Position numbers and translations under genes: made by a program. From Thalassospira sp. ER-Se-21-Dark (GTDB lineage Bacteria; Pseudomonadota; Alphaproteobacteria; Rhodospirillales; Thalassospiraceae), in assembly GCF_017922435.1 (NCBI RefSeq), contig NZ_VDEZ01000001.1:1054001-1118000 (forward strand): a stretch of 64,000 nucleotides of DNA, written 5' to 3'. The stretch's first letter is position 1. Every line of letters begins with the position of its first letter. Under the pieces are notes generated by a model that did not search any database, was not told the DNA's origin, and saw only the letters and a list, made by a program, of their open reading frames with translations. This document shows, one piece after another, positions 18,273-27,925 of this stretch.

Positions 18273-19331
18273 TTACGCCTTGACCCCGGCACCCGGGCGC
18301 TTGGGGGCCTCAGGATCCAGTGGCCAGCGCGGACGCGGCTTGAAATCAAGATCATCACGCTCACCCAGACGGAACCGCTCCAACCCGGCCCAAGCAATCA
18401 TCGCTGCATTGTCGGTGCAAAGATGAAGCGGCGGTGCGACCAGTTCCATCCCGGCCTGATCGGTCAGTTCCACCAGACGTCCACGCAGATACTTGTTGGC
18501 CGCAACCCCGCCGGCAAGCACCAGCGTTTTGCCGCCGGGGTAATCCCGCATGAATTCAAACACGGCATTGCGCGCGCGATCAATCAGGGTATCACCCACC
18601 GCGCGCTGGAAAGATGCCGCAAGGTCGGCCTTGACCTCATCAGTTTGTTGTTCGACCGGGAAGCCATCCAGATAAGTCCGAACAGCTGTCTTGAGACCCG
18701 AGAAGGAGAAATCGCACCCTGGCCTTCCACGCAATGGGCGCGGCAAACCAAACCGGTTCGGATCACCCTTGGCCGCGATCTTTTCAAGCGCCGGACCACC
18801 GGGATAGCCTAGCCCCATCATCTTGGCGGTTTTGTCAAACGCCTCGCCGACCGCGTCATCAATGGTGGTGCCGATGCGCTTGTACTTACCAACACCCTCG
18901 ACAATCAGGACCTGACAGTGCCCACCGGACACCAGCAACAGCAGATAGGGAAATGCGACGTCGTCGGTCAAACGCACAGTCAGCGCGTGACCTTCCAGAT
19001 GATTGACGGCAAGAAACGGTTTTTGGGCGGCAAAGGCAATCGCCTTGGCTGTCATGGTACCAACCATCACGCCACCGATCAGCCCCGGCCCCCCGGTGCA
19101 GGCCACGGCATCAAGATCATCAAAATCAACACCGGCATCATCCATGGCCTCGGCCACCAGACGATCAAGATGTTCAAGATGGGCACGCGCGGCAATTTCC
19201 GGCACCACCCCACCATAGGGTCGATGATCGTCAAGCTGAGACAACACACGGTTTGCAAGAATTTCGCGCTTGTCGTTCACGACAGCAGCGGCCGTTTCAT
19301 CACAGCTTGTTTCGATACCCAGAACGATCAT
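18273..19331 (-). CDS. tsaD: tRNA N6-threonylcarbamoyladenosine transferase TsaD
   Basis: 352 residues from the ATG at 19331 ([18 protein letters not shown], the canonical start). The metal site is [11 protein letters not shown], and the ASKA-fold motifs [11 protein letters not shown] and [15 protein letters not shown] are present. With TsaB, TsaC and TsaE it makes t6A37 in ANN-decoding tRNAs. The frame is open 47 codons further upstream, but that stretch is not part of the family. First gene of a five-gene minus-strand operon, divergent from hemC. Confidence 0.98.
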   Translation of the reverse strand: MIVLGIETSCDETAAAVVNDKREILANRVLSQLDDHRPYGGVVPEIAARAHLEHLDRLVAEAMDDAGVDFDDLDAVACTGGPGLIGGVMVGTMTAKAIAFAAQKPFLAVNHLEGHALTVRLTDDVAFPYLLLLVSGGHCQVLIVEGVGKYKRIGTTIDDAVGEAFDKTAKMMGLGYPGGPALEKIAAKGDPNRFGLPRPLRGRPGCDFSFSGLKTAVRTYLDGFPVEQQTDEVKADLAASFQRAVGDTLIDRARNAVFEFMRDYPGGKTLVLAGGVAANKYLRGRLVELTDQAGMELVAPPLHLCTDNAAMIAWAGLERFRLGERDDLDFKPRPRWPLDPEAPKRPGAGVKA

Positions 19332-19620
19332 GATCCTGATCCGTTTTACCAACTCTGCCGACACGGACGGCAATCGGAATCCTATTACAGGTGTGACGAT
19401 GATGTAGCGGAAAGTTCCTGCGCTTTCCACCCCCGTGCAGCGCAAGTGCCATATGCAGTTATCGCGCTTCACGAAGGCAGCGAAGATTTTGAACCGCGAC
19501 CTAAATCAATGCAGCCCAGTTTCGAGCGATTACAATACCCGAAAATTCAGCCTTTTGCCGGTGGCAACAGGCTGCCCGCAGACCTTGTTTTTAAACAGTT
19601 TTAAGACTAAGACTTCACTC

Positions 19621-20565
19621 ATGACAGATATAGCAAAACTTCGCATCGGCACCCGCGGTTCGCCCCTGGCTTTGGCACAGGCGCATGAGGTCCGTGACAA
19701 ACTGGCAAATGCCCATCCGGAACTTGCCGAGGAAGGCGCAATTGCCATCACCGTGATCACCACAACCGGCGACAAGATCCTAGATCGTGCCTTGTCGGAA
19801 ATCGGCGGCAAGGGACTGTTTACCAAGGAAATCGATGATGCCCTTCTGGGTGGCGAGATCGACCTTGCTGTTCACAGCATGAAGGATGTGCCAACTGTTC
19901 TGCCCGATGGCATGATCCTGCCAACCATCCTGCCACGCGAAGATGTCCGCGATGCATTTATTTCGCTGAAATATAAAAGCTTTGCTGAAATGCCCGCCGG
20001 GTCCGTAATCGGATCAGCCAGCCTTCGTCGTCAGGCCATGATCCTGAACAAATATCCCTACCTCAAGGTCGTGACATTCCGCGGGAATGTGCAAACCCGT
20101 TTGCGCAAACTCAGCGAAGAACAGGTTGATGCCACACTTCTGGCGATGGCAGGCCTGAACCGTTTGGGGCAGCCTGACATCGCCACAGCCCCGATTTCCG
20201 AAGACGATATGTTACCAGCGGTTGCGCAAGGCGCCATTGGCATTACCATCCGCGAAGATGATGCACAGTGCAAAAAATGGCTTGCTGCGCTTCATTGCGA
20301 AACCTCTGCCATTCGCGTGGCAGCAGAACGTGCAGCGCTTAAGGCACTTGATGGGTCATGCCGCACCCCGATCGCAGCACTGGCAGAGTTTAAGGATGAT
20401 GGCAGCCTACGCCTGCGTGTATCGATTGTGCGCCCGGACGGCAGCGAACGCCTTGATACCGAACGCATGATCGCCAAACCGGATATCGCAACGGCGATGG
20501 CGGCTGGCACGGATGCCGGTGAAGAGCTCAAACAGCGTGGCGGACCAGATTTCATTTCCGCCTGA
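19621..20565 (+). CDS. hemC: Hydroxymethylbilane synthase (porphobilinogen deaminase)
   Basis: 314 residues from the ATG at 19621 (MTDIAKLRIGTRGSPLALAQ); the open frame upstream is not conserved. The dipyrromethane cofactor attaches to Cys247 in DGSCRTPIAAL, and FRGNVQTRLRKL and AVQGAIGI are family motifs. It condenses four porphobilinogens into hydroxymethylbilane, the substrate of HemD encoded next. The 289-base gap to divergent tsaD holds the promoters; I see no recognisable regulator site in it. Confidence 0.98.
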   Translation: MTDIAKLRIGTRGSPLALAQAHEVRDKLANAHPELAEEGAIAITVITTTGDKILDRALSEIGGKGLFTKEIDDALLGGEIDLAVHSMKDVPTVLPDGMILPTILPREDVRDAFISLKYKSFAEMPAGSVIGSASLRRQAMILNKYPYLKVVTFRGNVQTRLRKLSEEQVDATLLAMAGLNRLGQPDIATAPISEDDMLPAVAQGAIGITIREDDAQCKKWLAALHCETSAIRVAAERAALKALDGSCRTPIAALAEFKDDGSLRLRVSIVRPDGSERLDTERMIAKPDIATAMAAGTDAGEELKQRGGPDFISA

Positions 20566-20602
20566 CGAGAATCAGTACCCTAGGCAACACACAGGGACGC
20601 AG

Positions 20603-21322
20603 ATGGGACCCTTGGTGCTAAATACCCGGCCCGATACCGACTCTGCCGACCTTTTGGCAGCGCTTGATAAGCGCGGCTATCGTCACCTGTCTGCGCCAAT
20701 GCTGAATATTGTCATTCCAGTGCCGACAAGCCCGCTTGATATCAAGAAATACCAAGCGGTGATTTTCACATCGGCGAACGGGGTACGGGCATTTGCCAAA
20801 CTGACCGGGGATCGGTCACTTCCGGCGTATTGTGTTGGTGACGCGACAGCCAGAACGTGCGCCGCATTTAGCTTTGATGATGTTTATTCGGCAAATGGTG
20901 ACATCAACGATCTGGCAGCGTTAATTCGCAAAAAAGTTGATCCTGCACATGGACCACTTTTCCATCCAGCCGCACGTAAAACGGCAGGTGATCTTGGCCA
21001 GATGCTTTTGACTGATGGATATAACGTCGATCGGCAAAACGTTTATGAAGCACAAGAAAGCAATTCGTTCCCAGAAGACGTTTTAGAGGCGCTTCGCAAT
21101 CATCATATTGAAGCTGTTTTATTTTTCTCTCCCCGCACTGCGGAAACCTTTGTTAAGCTGGTCCGCAGCTATAAGCTGGAAAGAGACTTGTCGGGAACAA
21201 GCGCGATTTGCCTAAGTCCGGCGGTGCAATCGAATATATCCGATCTTACATGGTATAGAACACGCGTTGCATCACAACCGACACAAGAATACCTTCTTTC
21301 CGAGCTAGGGTCCCTGTCGTAA
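20603..21322 (+). CDS. hemD: Uroporphyrinogen-III synthase
   Basis: 239 residues from the ATG at 20603 (MGPLVLNTRPDTDSADLL), with AGGGACG upstream; an in-frame start at 20513 would overlap hemC by 53 bases. The fold is poorly conserved, but VLNTRP, ADLLAALDKRGY, FTSANGVRAFAKL and the C-terminal FFSPRTAETFVKLV match HemD. It closes and inverts hydroxymethylbilane. It follows hemC by 37 bases. Confidence 0.93.
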   Translation: MGPLVLNTRPDTDSADLLAALDKRGYRHLSAPMLNIVIPVPTSPLDIKKYQAVIFTSANGVRAFAKLTGDRSLPAYCVGDATARTCAAFSFDDVYSANGDINDLAALIRKKVDPAHGPLFHPAARKTAGDLGQMLLTDGYNVDRQNVYEAQESNSFPEDVLEALRNHHIEAVLFFSPRTAETFVKLVRSYKLERDLSGTSAICLSPAVQSNISDLTWYRTRVASQPTQEYLLSELGSLS

Positions 21323-21379
21323 TGGCTTCCTGCGCCTGACGCCGTCTTGGGAATAACCGCAAACTGCAATGGTCTGATC

Positions 21380-22894
21380 GTGAAAACACCAGAAACGCCA
21401 AAAACCAATGCTTCCGCAAAATCGGCCGACACCAAAGAGTCGTCCGACACCATTTCCGTAGATAGCAAAGGCAATGCGAAATCGTCGGCCAAAGCGGCCG
21501 ATACCGGCACAACTGCCAAATCCAGCGTGCCAAACTCAGGCACGGTCAAATCTGGTGACACCACTGCGAAAAAGGACGGCAGCCCTGCGGACAAACCCGC
21601 AAGCAGCACAACTGCCGCAGCAACCGATACGTCAAAATCCGACACCAAAGCCGGTGACGATAAAAAGACATCCACAACAAAATCGAGCGCGCCCGCAAAA
21701 CAGAAAAGCGGTGGTGGCAAAGCGCTGTTTTTGTTTGTGATTATTATCGTCGGTGCCCTGGCAGCAGGCTGGCTGACACGCGCAATCTGGTGGCGCGATG
21801 CAGAACCGGTTCTGACCCAGTATGTACCAAGCGACATTCTTGCCGAAATCGCACCTGAGGGCTACGGCCCGGATGCAACCAATGGCAGCGAGATTACAGT
21901 CACCAACACCCCGTCAGACAATGGCTCATCTGATGGTGCAACACCTCCTGCGCCCAACGAAGATGCCGGTATGGCCGAAAAGGATGACGGCGTGTTGGCA
22001 ACCGAGGGGATGCTTCCGACTGCTACGGATGAAAGCGCCTCGACCGCGAACTCCCAGCCCATACCGGATGGATCTGTTGTCATTGATCCGGACCTGACCG
22101 AACGCCTTTCGCGTTTGGAAGGCACCATTGATGCGCTTCGCGAACGTCTGAACAACGAACGTGGCGATACGCTGAACAACACAGTTGCACGCCGCATGGC
22201 CGAGATCGAAACCCGTACCGCCCCGATTGAGGAACTGGCACGGGTCGAGAGCGAACTGGCTGGTGTCGCCAATGAAATGCGTGAGCTGTCTGCCCGCCTG
22301 TCGACCATGGAGGAAGAAATCCGCGCAACCAGCGGTCTGCGGGTTGAAAGCCGCGGTCAGGCCATTGCCATGGCTGTTACCATTCTGCGTGATGCCCTTC
22401 AGCGTGGCGGGCCGTTTGTCATTGCCCTGAACCAGCTTGAACGCAGTGCAGGCGATGACGAAGTCATTGCAGAACAGATCGCCACCCTGAAACCGTTGGC
22501 AGATCAAGGTGCACCGACCCTTGAAAAACTGCGCCAGTCCTTCCCGGCGATGGCACAGGAAGCAGTTGCGGCCGCCACGGATGATCATTCGGGCAGTGTC
22601 CTTGATGCGACTTGGGCCAACATCAAGAAGCTGGTCCCGATCCGGCGTGTTGATGCCGCAGGCGAAGAGTCGCTTGAAGGTCGTCTGGTTCTGGCGGAAA
22701 ACGCGTTGGCGCAGGATGATCTTGATGCCGCCGTTGCCGCCCTTAAGGGGGTCGAAGGCGATCACGCTGCGGCGGCGGTAAGTGACTGGCTTGAGGCTGC
22801 CGAAAACCGTCAGACCCTCAATCAGGCAATTGCGACGCTGAGTTCACACGCGATTACCATTCTAACCAGTACAAGTTCGGAGGGCAGTCAATGA
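21380..22894 (+). CDS. Alphaproteobacterial Mic60/mitofilin homologue
   Basis: 504 residues from a GTG at 21380 (VKTPETPKTNAS); a TTG at 21347 is an alternative and neither has a good SD. A Lys/Ser/Ala/Asp-rich, disordered N-terminus (1-110) precedes one transmembrane helix (about 115-137), an acidic linker, a coiled coil (about 240-320, with RLSRLEGTIDALRERL and ARVESELAGVANEM) and a C-terminal mitofilin-type region (about 325-495). This is the architecture of alphaproteobacterial Mic60, a membrane-shaping and envelope-contact protein, usually encoded with hemC, hemD and hemY. It overlaps hemY by four bases. Confidence 0.85.
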   Translation: MKTPETPKTNASAKSADTKESSDTISVDSKGNAKSSAKAADTGTTAKSSVPNSGTVKSGDTTAKKDGSPADKPASSTTAAATDTSKSDTKAGDDKKTSTTKSSAPAKQKSGGGKALFLFVIIIVGALAAGWLTRAIWWRDAEPVLTQYVPSDILAEIAPEGYGPDATNGSEITVTNTPSDNGSSDGATPPAPNEDAGMAEKDDGVLATEGMLPTATDESASTANSQPIPDGSVVIDPDLTERLSRLEGTIDALRERLNNERGDTLNNTVARRMAEIETRTAPIEELARVESELAGVANEMRELSARLSTMEEEIRATSGLRVESRGQAIAMAVTILRDALQRGGPFVIALNQLERSAGDDEVIAEQIATLKPLADQGAPTLEKLRQSFPAMAQEAVAAATDDHSGSVLDATWANIKKLVPIRRVDAAGEESLEGRLVLAENALAQDDLDAAVAALKGVEGDHAAAAVSDWLEAAENRQTLNQAIATLSSHAITILTSTSSEGSQ

Positions 22895-24315
22895 TCCGCC
22901 TTCTGATCTTTATCCTTATTACGGCAGCACTGGTTTTCTGCACCGTCTGGTTTGCCGATAACCCGGGCCGCATGACGATTGTCTGGCTAGGATATCGCTT
23001 TGACGGATCGATTGGCATGGTCGCGCTGGGCCTCTTGGCGCTAACCGCCGTGCTCGTCCTGCTGTGGCGGGGCTGGACGATCATTGCCAATTCCCCGGGC
23101 TGGCTTGGCCGTCTGCTCGGCAGCCGTCGTCGCAAGAAAGGCCAGCAAGCCCTGACCATGGGACTGCTGGAACTGGCGTCAGGCGATGTGCGCCAGGCGC
23201 TGAAACATACCCGTGCGGTCGACCGGTATCTTGAAGATGATACCTTGACCCGGCTTTTGACAGCACAGGCGGCAGAATTGGACGGCAACAATGACGCTGC
23301 CAAGCGCCAGTTTGAAGCCATGCTGGAAAAGCCCGACTCCGCGTTCTTTGGGCTGCGGGGCCTATTGCAATTGGCGTTGAAGGCCAATGACCGCGAAGCC
23401 GCCCTTGATTATGCAGAACGGGCACACCGACTGCGTCCACGCAATCCAGCGGTCATCGTGACACTGTTTGACTTGCTGCTGACCTCAAGACGCTGGGATC
23501 GGGCGCTTAGTCTGTTGGTTGATGCAGAAAAGGCCGCCGTCTTTAGTGAAACCGAACTGACCCATCGCCGTGCGCTTTTGATCACGGCCAAGGCAGAAGA
23601 CGCGATTACCGAAGGCGAAAACGCAGAAGCCACCAAGCTTTTGCGCAAGGCGCTGAATTCTGCACCCGACTTTACCGGTGCGGCTGTGCTTCTGGCCGGG
23701 CTCTATCGTGATCTGAAACAGGATAGCAAGGCACGCGACGTCGTAATGCAAAGCTGGCGCACAGCACCGTCGGCAGCTTTGGGTGCGATTTTCCGCGAAA
23801 CGCTGACCGGCGATCCGTTAGCAAAAGTCAAAGCAGTCGAAAAACTCGTCGCGACAAACCCCGGTCATGTCGAAAGCCAGATCGTTCTGGCCGAAGCAGC
23901 GCTTGAAGCCGATCTTTGGGGTATTGCGCGCGGCAACCTTGAAAAGGCCATGGCAACCAAGGCCGAAGCCCGGCATTATCGGCTGTTGGCCGATCTTGAA
24001 CTGCGTGAAAATCAGGATGGCGCGAAGGCCCGTGAACTGCTGATCAAGGCAAGCCATGCCAACCCGGATCCGGATTGGCGTTGCGGGGCCTGTGGGGCCG
24101 AAACTGACCGCTGGGTTGTTTCCTGCCCGTCCTGTCATTCCTTTGGCAGTGTCAACTGGCGCGCGCCGCTTCGTGTTCATCAGGATGACGCCGCCAAGGA
24201 AAACGCAGAACCGGAAACCGCAAAACCGTCTGCGATTACACAGACTGGCGTCCTGATTGATCAGGATACAGACTCGGATGAAGCCAAAGATGGCAAGGCA
24301 ACCGTCCAAGCCTGA
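22891..24315 (+). CDS. hemY: HemY-like TPR membrane protein with C-terminal zinc ribbon
   Basis: 474 residues. Two transmembrane helices (about 2-20 and 41-61) form the HemY_N module, then TPR-like helices fill 85-380. At the C-terminus Cys398, Cys401, Cys412 and Cys415 (CGAC...CPSC) form a rubredoxin-like zinc ribbon, followed by an acidic tail. This is the alphaproteobacterial HemY form, which differs from E. coli HemY by the ribbon and recalls LapB. It is not the protoporphyrinogen oxidase also called HemY. Its start overlaps the Mic60 gene, suggesting a joint role in the envelope. Confidence 0.88.
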   Translation: MIRLLIFILITAALVFCTVWFADNPGRMTIVWLGYRFDGSIGMVALGLLALTAVLVLLWRGWTIIANSPGWLGRLLGSRRRKKGQQALTMGLLELASGDVRQALKHTRAVDRYLEDDTLTRLLTAQAAELDGNNDAAKRQFEAMLEKPDSAFFGLRGLLQLALKANDREAALDYAERAHRLRPRNPAVIVTLFDLLLTSRRWDRALSLLVDAEKAAVFSETELTHRRALLITAKAEDAITEGENAEATKLLRKALNSAPDFTGAAVLLAGLYRDLKQDSKARDVVMQSWRTAPSAALGAIFRETLTGDPLAKVKAVEKLVATNPGHVESQIVLAEAALEADLWGIARGNLEKAMATKAEARHYRLLADLELRENQDGAKARELLIKASHANPDPDWRCGACGAETDRWVVSCPSCHSFGSVNWRAPLRVHQDDAAKENAEPETAKPSAITQTGVLIDQDTDSDEAKDGKATVQA

Positions 24316-24340
24316 TGTTTCGTTCTGACGATATCAACAC

Positions 24341-24378
24341 AAAACCCCGCAAGGACGCCTTGCGGGGTTTTGCTTTTA
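24341..24378. terminator. Bidirectional terminator between hemY and purH
   Basis: CCCCGCAAGG and CCTTGCGGGG form a perfect 10-bp stem with loop ACG, flanked by AAAA and TTTTGCTTTT. It can serve both converging genes. Confidence 0.92.
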
Positions 24379-24391
24379 AAGTCCGAAAGGC

Positions 24392-25984
24392 CTAGTGGCG
24401 GAAATGACGCATGCCGGTAAAGACCATGGCAATGTCATTTTCATCGGCTGCGGCGATGACTTCTTCGTCACGCATCGAGCCGCCCGGCTGGATCACTGCG
24501 GTTGCACCCGCCTTTACCGCGGCCAGAAGACCATCGGCAAACGGGAAGAACGCGTCCGACGACACGACTGAGCCCTGGGTGCGCAGATCGCCCTCGCCAG
24601 CATTCTTGCCAGCTTCTTCGGCTTTCCATGCTGCAATGCGCGAGCTGTCGACACGGCTCATCTGACCGGCACCGATACCAACAGTCTTGCCGTCTTTGAC
24701 ATAGACAATGGCGTTTGATTTGACATGCTTGCCAACGCGGAAGGCAAACAGAAGGTCATCAAGCTCTGCCTCGGACGGCTTGCGCTTGGTCACGACCTTA
24801 AGCTCTTCGCGTTTCACGCGACCCGCATCGCGGTTCTGAAGCAGGTAACCACCCGCAAGCGAACGCAGGGTCATGTCTTCACCTTCCGGATCAGCCATGC
24901 CACCGGTGACCAGAAGACGCAGGTTTTTCTTCGCTGCCAGAACTTCCTTGGCCGCGTCATCGGCATCCGGGCAAATCACGACTTCGGCAAACAGTTTGGC
25001 GATTTCTTCGGCCGTCTGTTTATCGAGGGTACGGTTGACCGCAATGATGCCGCCAAAGGCCGATACCGGATCACAGGACAGTGCCTTGTTATAGGCATCA
25101 ATCAGGCTGTCACCCTCGGCAACGCCGCACGGGTTGGCATGCTTGATGATCGCAACAGCCGGCTTTTCATCGAATTCGGATACCAGTTCGAACGCGGCGT
25201 CGGTGTCGTTCAGGTTGTTAAACGACAGTTCCTTGCCCTGCAGCTGGGTCGCGGTGGCCACACCCGGGCGGTTTTTGCCGTTGGTATAGAACGCAGCCTG
25301 CTGATGCGGGTTTTCTCCATAACGCAGCGTCTGTTTCAGTTCGGCAGAGACATTCAGACGCTGCGGGAAGGTTTCGCCAAGTTCACCTGCAAACCAGCTT
25401 GAAATCGCCGAGTCATATGCACCGGTGCGGGCAAAGGCCTTGGCCGCCAGAACGCGGCGGGTTTCAGCGGTGGTGGCACCACCATTGCCCTTCATCTCGG
25501 CAACAACACGATCATAATCGGACGGATCGACAACCACGGTGACCGACTCATGGTTCTTGGCCGCAGAGCGGATCATGCTTGGCCCGCCGATATCGATATT
25601 TTCGATGCAGGTGTCGAAATCGGCACCCTTGGCGACGGTTTCTTCGAACGGATAAAGGTTCACACAAACCAGATCGATTGGGGAAATGTCGTTATCTTCC
25701 ATCGCCTGCATATGGCTGGAAAGAGAACGGCGGCCCAGAAGGCCGCCGTGAATCTTCGGATGAAGAGTCTTGACACGACCGTCCATGATTTCGGGAAAAC
25801 CGGTGTGATCGGCAACTTCCTTGACCGGCACGCCAGCGGCTTCAATCGCCTTGGCAGAGCCACCGGTTGAGAGGATTTCAACACCCTGTGCGTGGAGGGA
25901 TTTGGCAAATTCAACCAGACCGGTCTTGTCAGAAACGGAAATAAGCGCGCGCGCAATACGAGCAGTCATTGGGTTCGCTTTCAT
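24392..25984 (-). CDS. purH: Bifunctional AICAR formyltransferase / IMP cyclohydrolase
   Basis: 530 residues from the ATG at 25984; the ATG at 25969 ([15 protein letters not shown]) is equally plausible and neither has a clear SD. The N-terminal MGS-like cyclohydrolase domain (about 5-200) has [13 protein letters not shown] and the C-terminal AICARFT domain has [14 protein letters not shown] and KHANPCGVA. It catalyses the last two steps of de novo IMP synthesis. It is monocistronic; the 329-base gap to hglS holds its promoter and the hglS terminator. Confidence 0.97.
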   Translation of the reverse strand: MKANPMTARIARALISVSDKTGLVEFAKSLHAQGVEILSTGGSAKAIEAAGVPVKEVADHTGFPEIMDGRVKTLHPKIHGGLLGRRSLSSHMQAMEDNDISPIDLVCVNLYPFEETVAKGADFDTCIENIDIGGPSMIRSAAKNHESVTVVVDPSDYDRVVAEMKGNGGATTAETRRVLAAKAFARTGAYDSAISSWFAGELGETFPQRLNVSAELKQTLRYGENPHQQAAFYTNGKNRPGVATATQLQGKELSFNNLNDTDAAFELVSEFDEKPAVAIIKHANPCGVAEGDSLIDAYNKALSCDPVSAFGGIIAVNRTLDKQTAEEIAKLFAEVVICPDADDAAKEVLAAKKNLRLLVTGGMADPEGEDMTLRSLAGGYLLQNRDAGRVKREELKVVTKRKPSEAELDDLLFAFRVGKHVKSNAIVYVKDGKTVGIGAGQMSRVDSSRIAAWKAEEAGKNAGEGDLRTQGSVVSSDAFFPFADGLLAAVKAGATAVIQPGGSMRDEEVIAAADENDIAMVFTGMRHFRH

Positions 25985-26313
25985 GCATCAATGTGATGAA
26001 GGTTGCGGACCCATTGATGATATATCGGCCCACAAAATCAGGAATGCGCATGGCTGCTCGTGCATGCGAAATGAAAGTGTGCGGGCAAAACGGCCTTTAA
26101 AAGGGATCGGAAAAAGGTTTATCCAATCCGAGCCGACACATGATCAATGAGTCCGAACCATGTTTCGCGCGGAGCTTTAGCATGTGCGACGCAAAATGTG
26201 GACCCCGAATTCTTGCATGGCGGCTTTTAACAGTCAGGCCAGCAAACCTTGTCGTGCAGCAAAAAACGGGGCGGCATCGCTGCCACCCCGTTCCGGTTTT
26301 ACCAAGTGTCGGA
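25985..26313. other. Intergenic region purH-hglS
   Basis: 329 bases. It contains the hglS terminator (26261-26291) and must contain the purH promoter. Frames in it are short and match no family. I see no repeat or RNA gene. Confidence 0.5.
26261..26291 (-). terminator. Intrinsic terminator of hglS
   Basis: On the minus strand ACGGGG-TGGCA and TGCC-G-CCCCGT form a long stem with loop GCGA, followed by TTTTTT. It lies 23 bases after the hglS stop. Confidence 0.88.
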
Positions 26314-27726
26314 TCAGGCAACGTTTTTACGCACACCCAGTGTTTTGAGCGCATCATTAAGTGAGGCCTGCTCAAGCCCGGCATAAAGCGCAAGTTCGTC
26401 GCTAACCGGCGCACCAAGGCATTCTTCGAACACATCCTGGTTGGATTGTTCTGAATAGTTTTTCTGCTCGTCACTACCAAGATTCGATTGGAAAATCCCG
26501 GCAGCACTGACCGGCAGGAAATCCTCGTAAATGATCGGGTCGGCGCGCAGATATCCCTTATCGACCAGTTCATTGATCGCGGTTGCCGGATCAATATCGA
26601 CTTTTTTTACTGCATTCAGACCAGCCTTGGTCGGGCTATAGCGGAAGAAAGCCAGCTTTTCGACGCGCAAGGTCTCATAATCATCCGGGAAGGCTCGGAA
26701 ACGCTCTGCCAGTTCGGTCTCATAATCGCGCGCATTCGACCCACCGGCATTGATCTGCACCGCATGACGGGTTGCGGCCAAGAGCGTGTCATAAAGCTTG
26801 CGGCCCTCGGCGGTCAGGGCAATGCCGCGCTGTTCTATCTCGCCAAAGCGGGCGGTATGGGTGCCGAGTGTTTCATCACGACGATCACCGATAAAGTTCA
26901 CCCGTTCTTCAAGCGCCTTGAAGCTGGTCTGGCGCAGCAGGATCGGGCAAGACCGTGCCGGTGGGCCTTCGACAATTGCCTTGGGCGTAATGCCGCGTTT
27001 GGGCATGTCTTGCTGCACGGCGTCGATATCAAGGGTGCGCGGCGTCAGGTGGTTAATATGCGGCCCCTTGAAGCAGACCACATCGGCAATCAGGCGATGG
27101 GCGTCATGAAGTTTCCGATAGGTTTCAAGCGTTACGGTCGCATCACTGTGCCAGCGGAAAGTTTCCAGTGCCTCGGCAACAAATTGCTCGGCCTGTATAC
27201 GAGTCAGGCCGCCATTCTTCTCTGCCAGATAAATCAGCTTAAGGGCATCCGCGGTGAAGATGTCGCGCTTTGCCAGAATGCTGTCCGCCTCATTGCGCAG
27301 ATCTTCGTCTTCAATCAGTTCAAGACGCAGCAGAGAGGTAAAGACGCGGAACGGATTGCGTTTAAGCGCTTCCTCATCTATCGGGCGAAATGCGGTTGAA
27401 TGCACCGGCACACCGGCAACAGACAGATCATAATAGCCGACCGGATGCATGCCCATGACAGCAAACAGGCGGCGCATATTAAACAGCTCTTCCGGTTTGC
27501 CGAGGCGGATCGCGCCGTGGCGTTCAAGGTCGATACGCTCAAGCTCGCCATTATATTCAAGGCTGTCGGCAAGTTTGGGATCGGCTTCCAGTTTGTTCTG
27601 ATTGATATCGGAAACCAGCTCCATCAGGGTGCCGTATTGCGGCACTTCACTGCGATACATGTCGGACATCGCGCTGGAAAACATCGAACGAATTTCATCG
27701 GGATGGACAAAGGCGTCTGTCGACAT
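26314..27726 (-). CDS. hglS: 2-oxoadipate dioxygenase/decarboxylase HglS (DUF1338/YdcJ)
   Basis: 470 residues from the ATG at 27726, which has TTTGGAGG five bases upstream. The sequence matches the DUF1338 family now known as HglS, a non-heme iron enzyme that converts 2-oxoadipate to 2-hydroxyglutarate in lysine catabolism. Iron-site residues known from Pseudomonas HglS are in place at the same numbers as I recall them: His70 and Arg74 (LERHGAIRLG), His226 (HINHLTPRT), and a Glu near 296 (FGEIEQRG). It is solitary here; the amaB-type gene for the preceding steps lies 12 kb away. Confidence 0.93.
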   Translation of the reverse strand: MSTDAFVHPDEIRSMFSSAMSDMYRSEVPQYGTLMELVSDINQNKLEADPKLADSLEYNGELERIDLERHGAIRLGKPEELFNMRRLFAVMGMHPVGYYDLSVAGVPVHSTAFRPIDEEALKRNPFRVFTSLLRLELIEDEDLRNEADSILAKRDIFTADALKLIYLAEKNGGLTRIQAEQFVAEALETFRWHSDATVTLETYRKLHDAHRLIADVVCFKGPHINHLTPRTLDIDAVQQDMPKRGITPKAIVEGPPARSCPILLRQTSFKALEERVNFIGDRRDETLGTHTARFGEIEQRGIALTAEGRKLYDTLLAATRHAVQINAGGSNARDYETELAERFRAFPDDYETLRVEKLAFFRYSPTKAGLNAVKKVDIDPATAINELVDKGYLRADPIIYEDFLPVSAAGIFQSNLGSDEQKNYSEQSNQDVFEECLGAPVSDELALYAGLEQASLNDALKTLGVRKNVA

Positions 27727-27925
27727 GGGGCCTCCAAAAGACGGGGTCATATTGAACCTGTGGAATGGCCTTATTCGGCAAGATCATTCCCGTTCATCAT
27801 CAGGGTGGCAAAATATGGTCCGGTTTCGGGCATGACAAACGACAATTTTGCACGAATTCATTCCATCAAAGAATGAACATGCAGATCATCGAAACAATAA
27901 TTGGAAATGCGGTGAGAAGCATCTT

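Noticed and set aside
19332-19620. Candidate regulatory site in the tsaD-hemC divergent region
   Set aside because: I looked for palindromes and iron- or heme-type motifs and found nothing that I would defend.
25821-26594. Short frames across the purH-hglS gap
   Set aside because: They overlap coding regions or lack start signals, and translations show no domain; the region is better explained as promoter and terminator.
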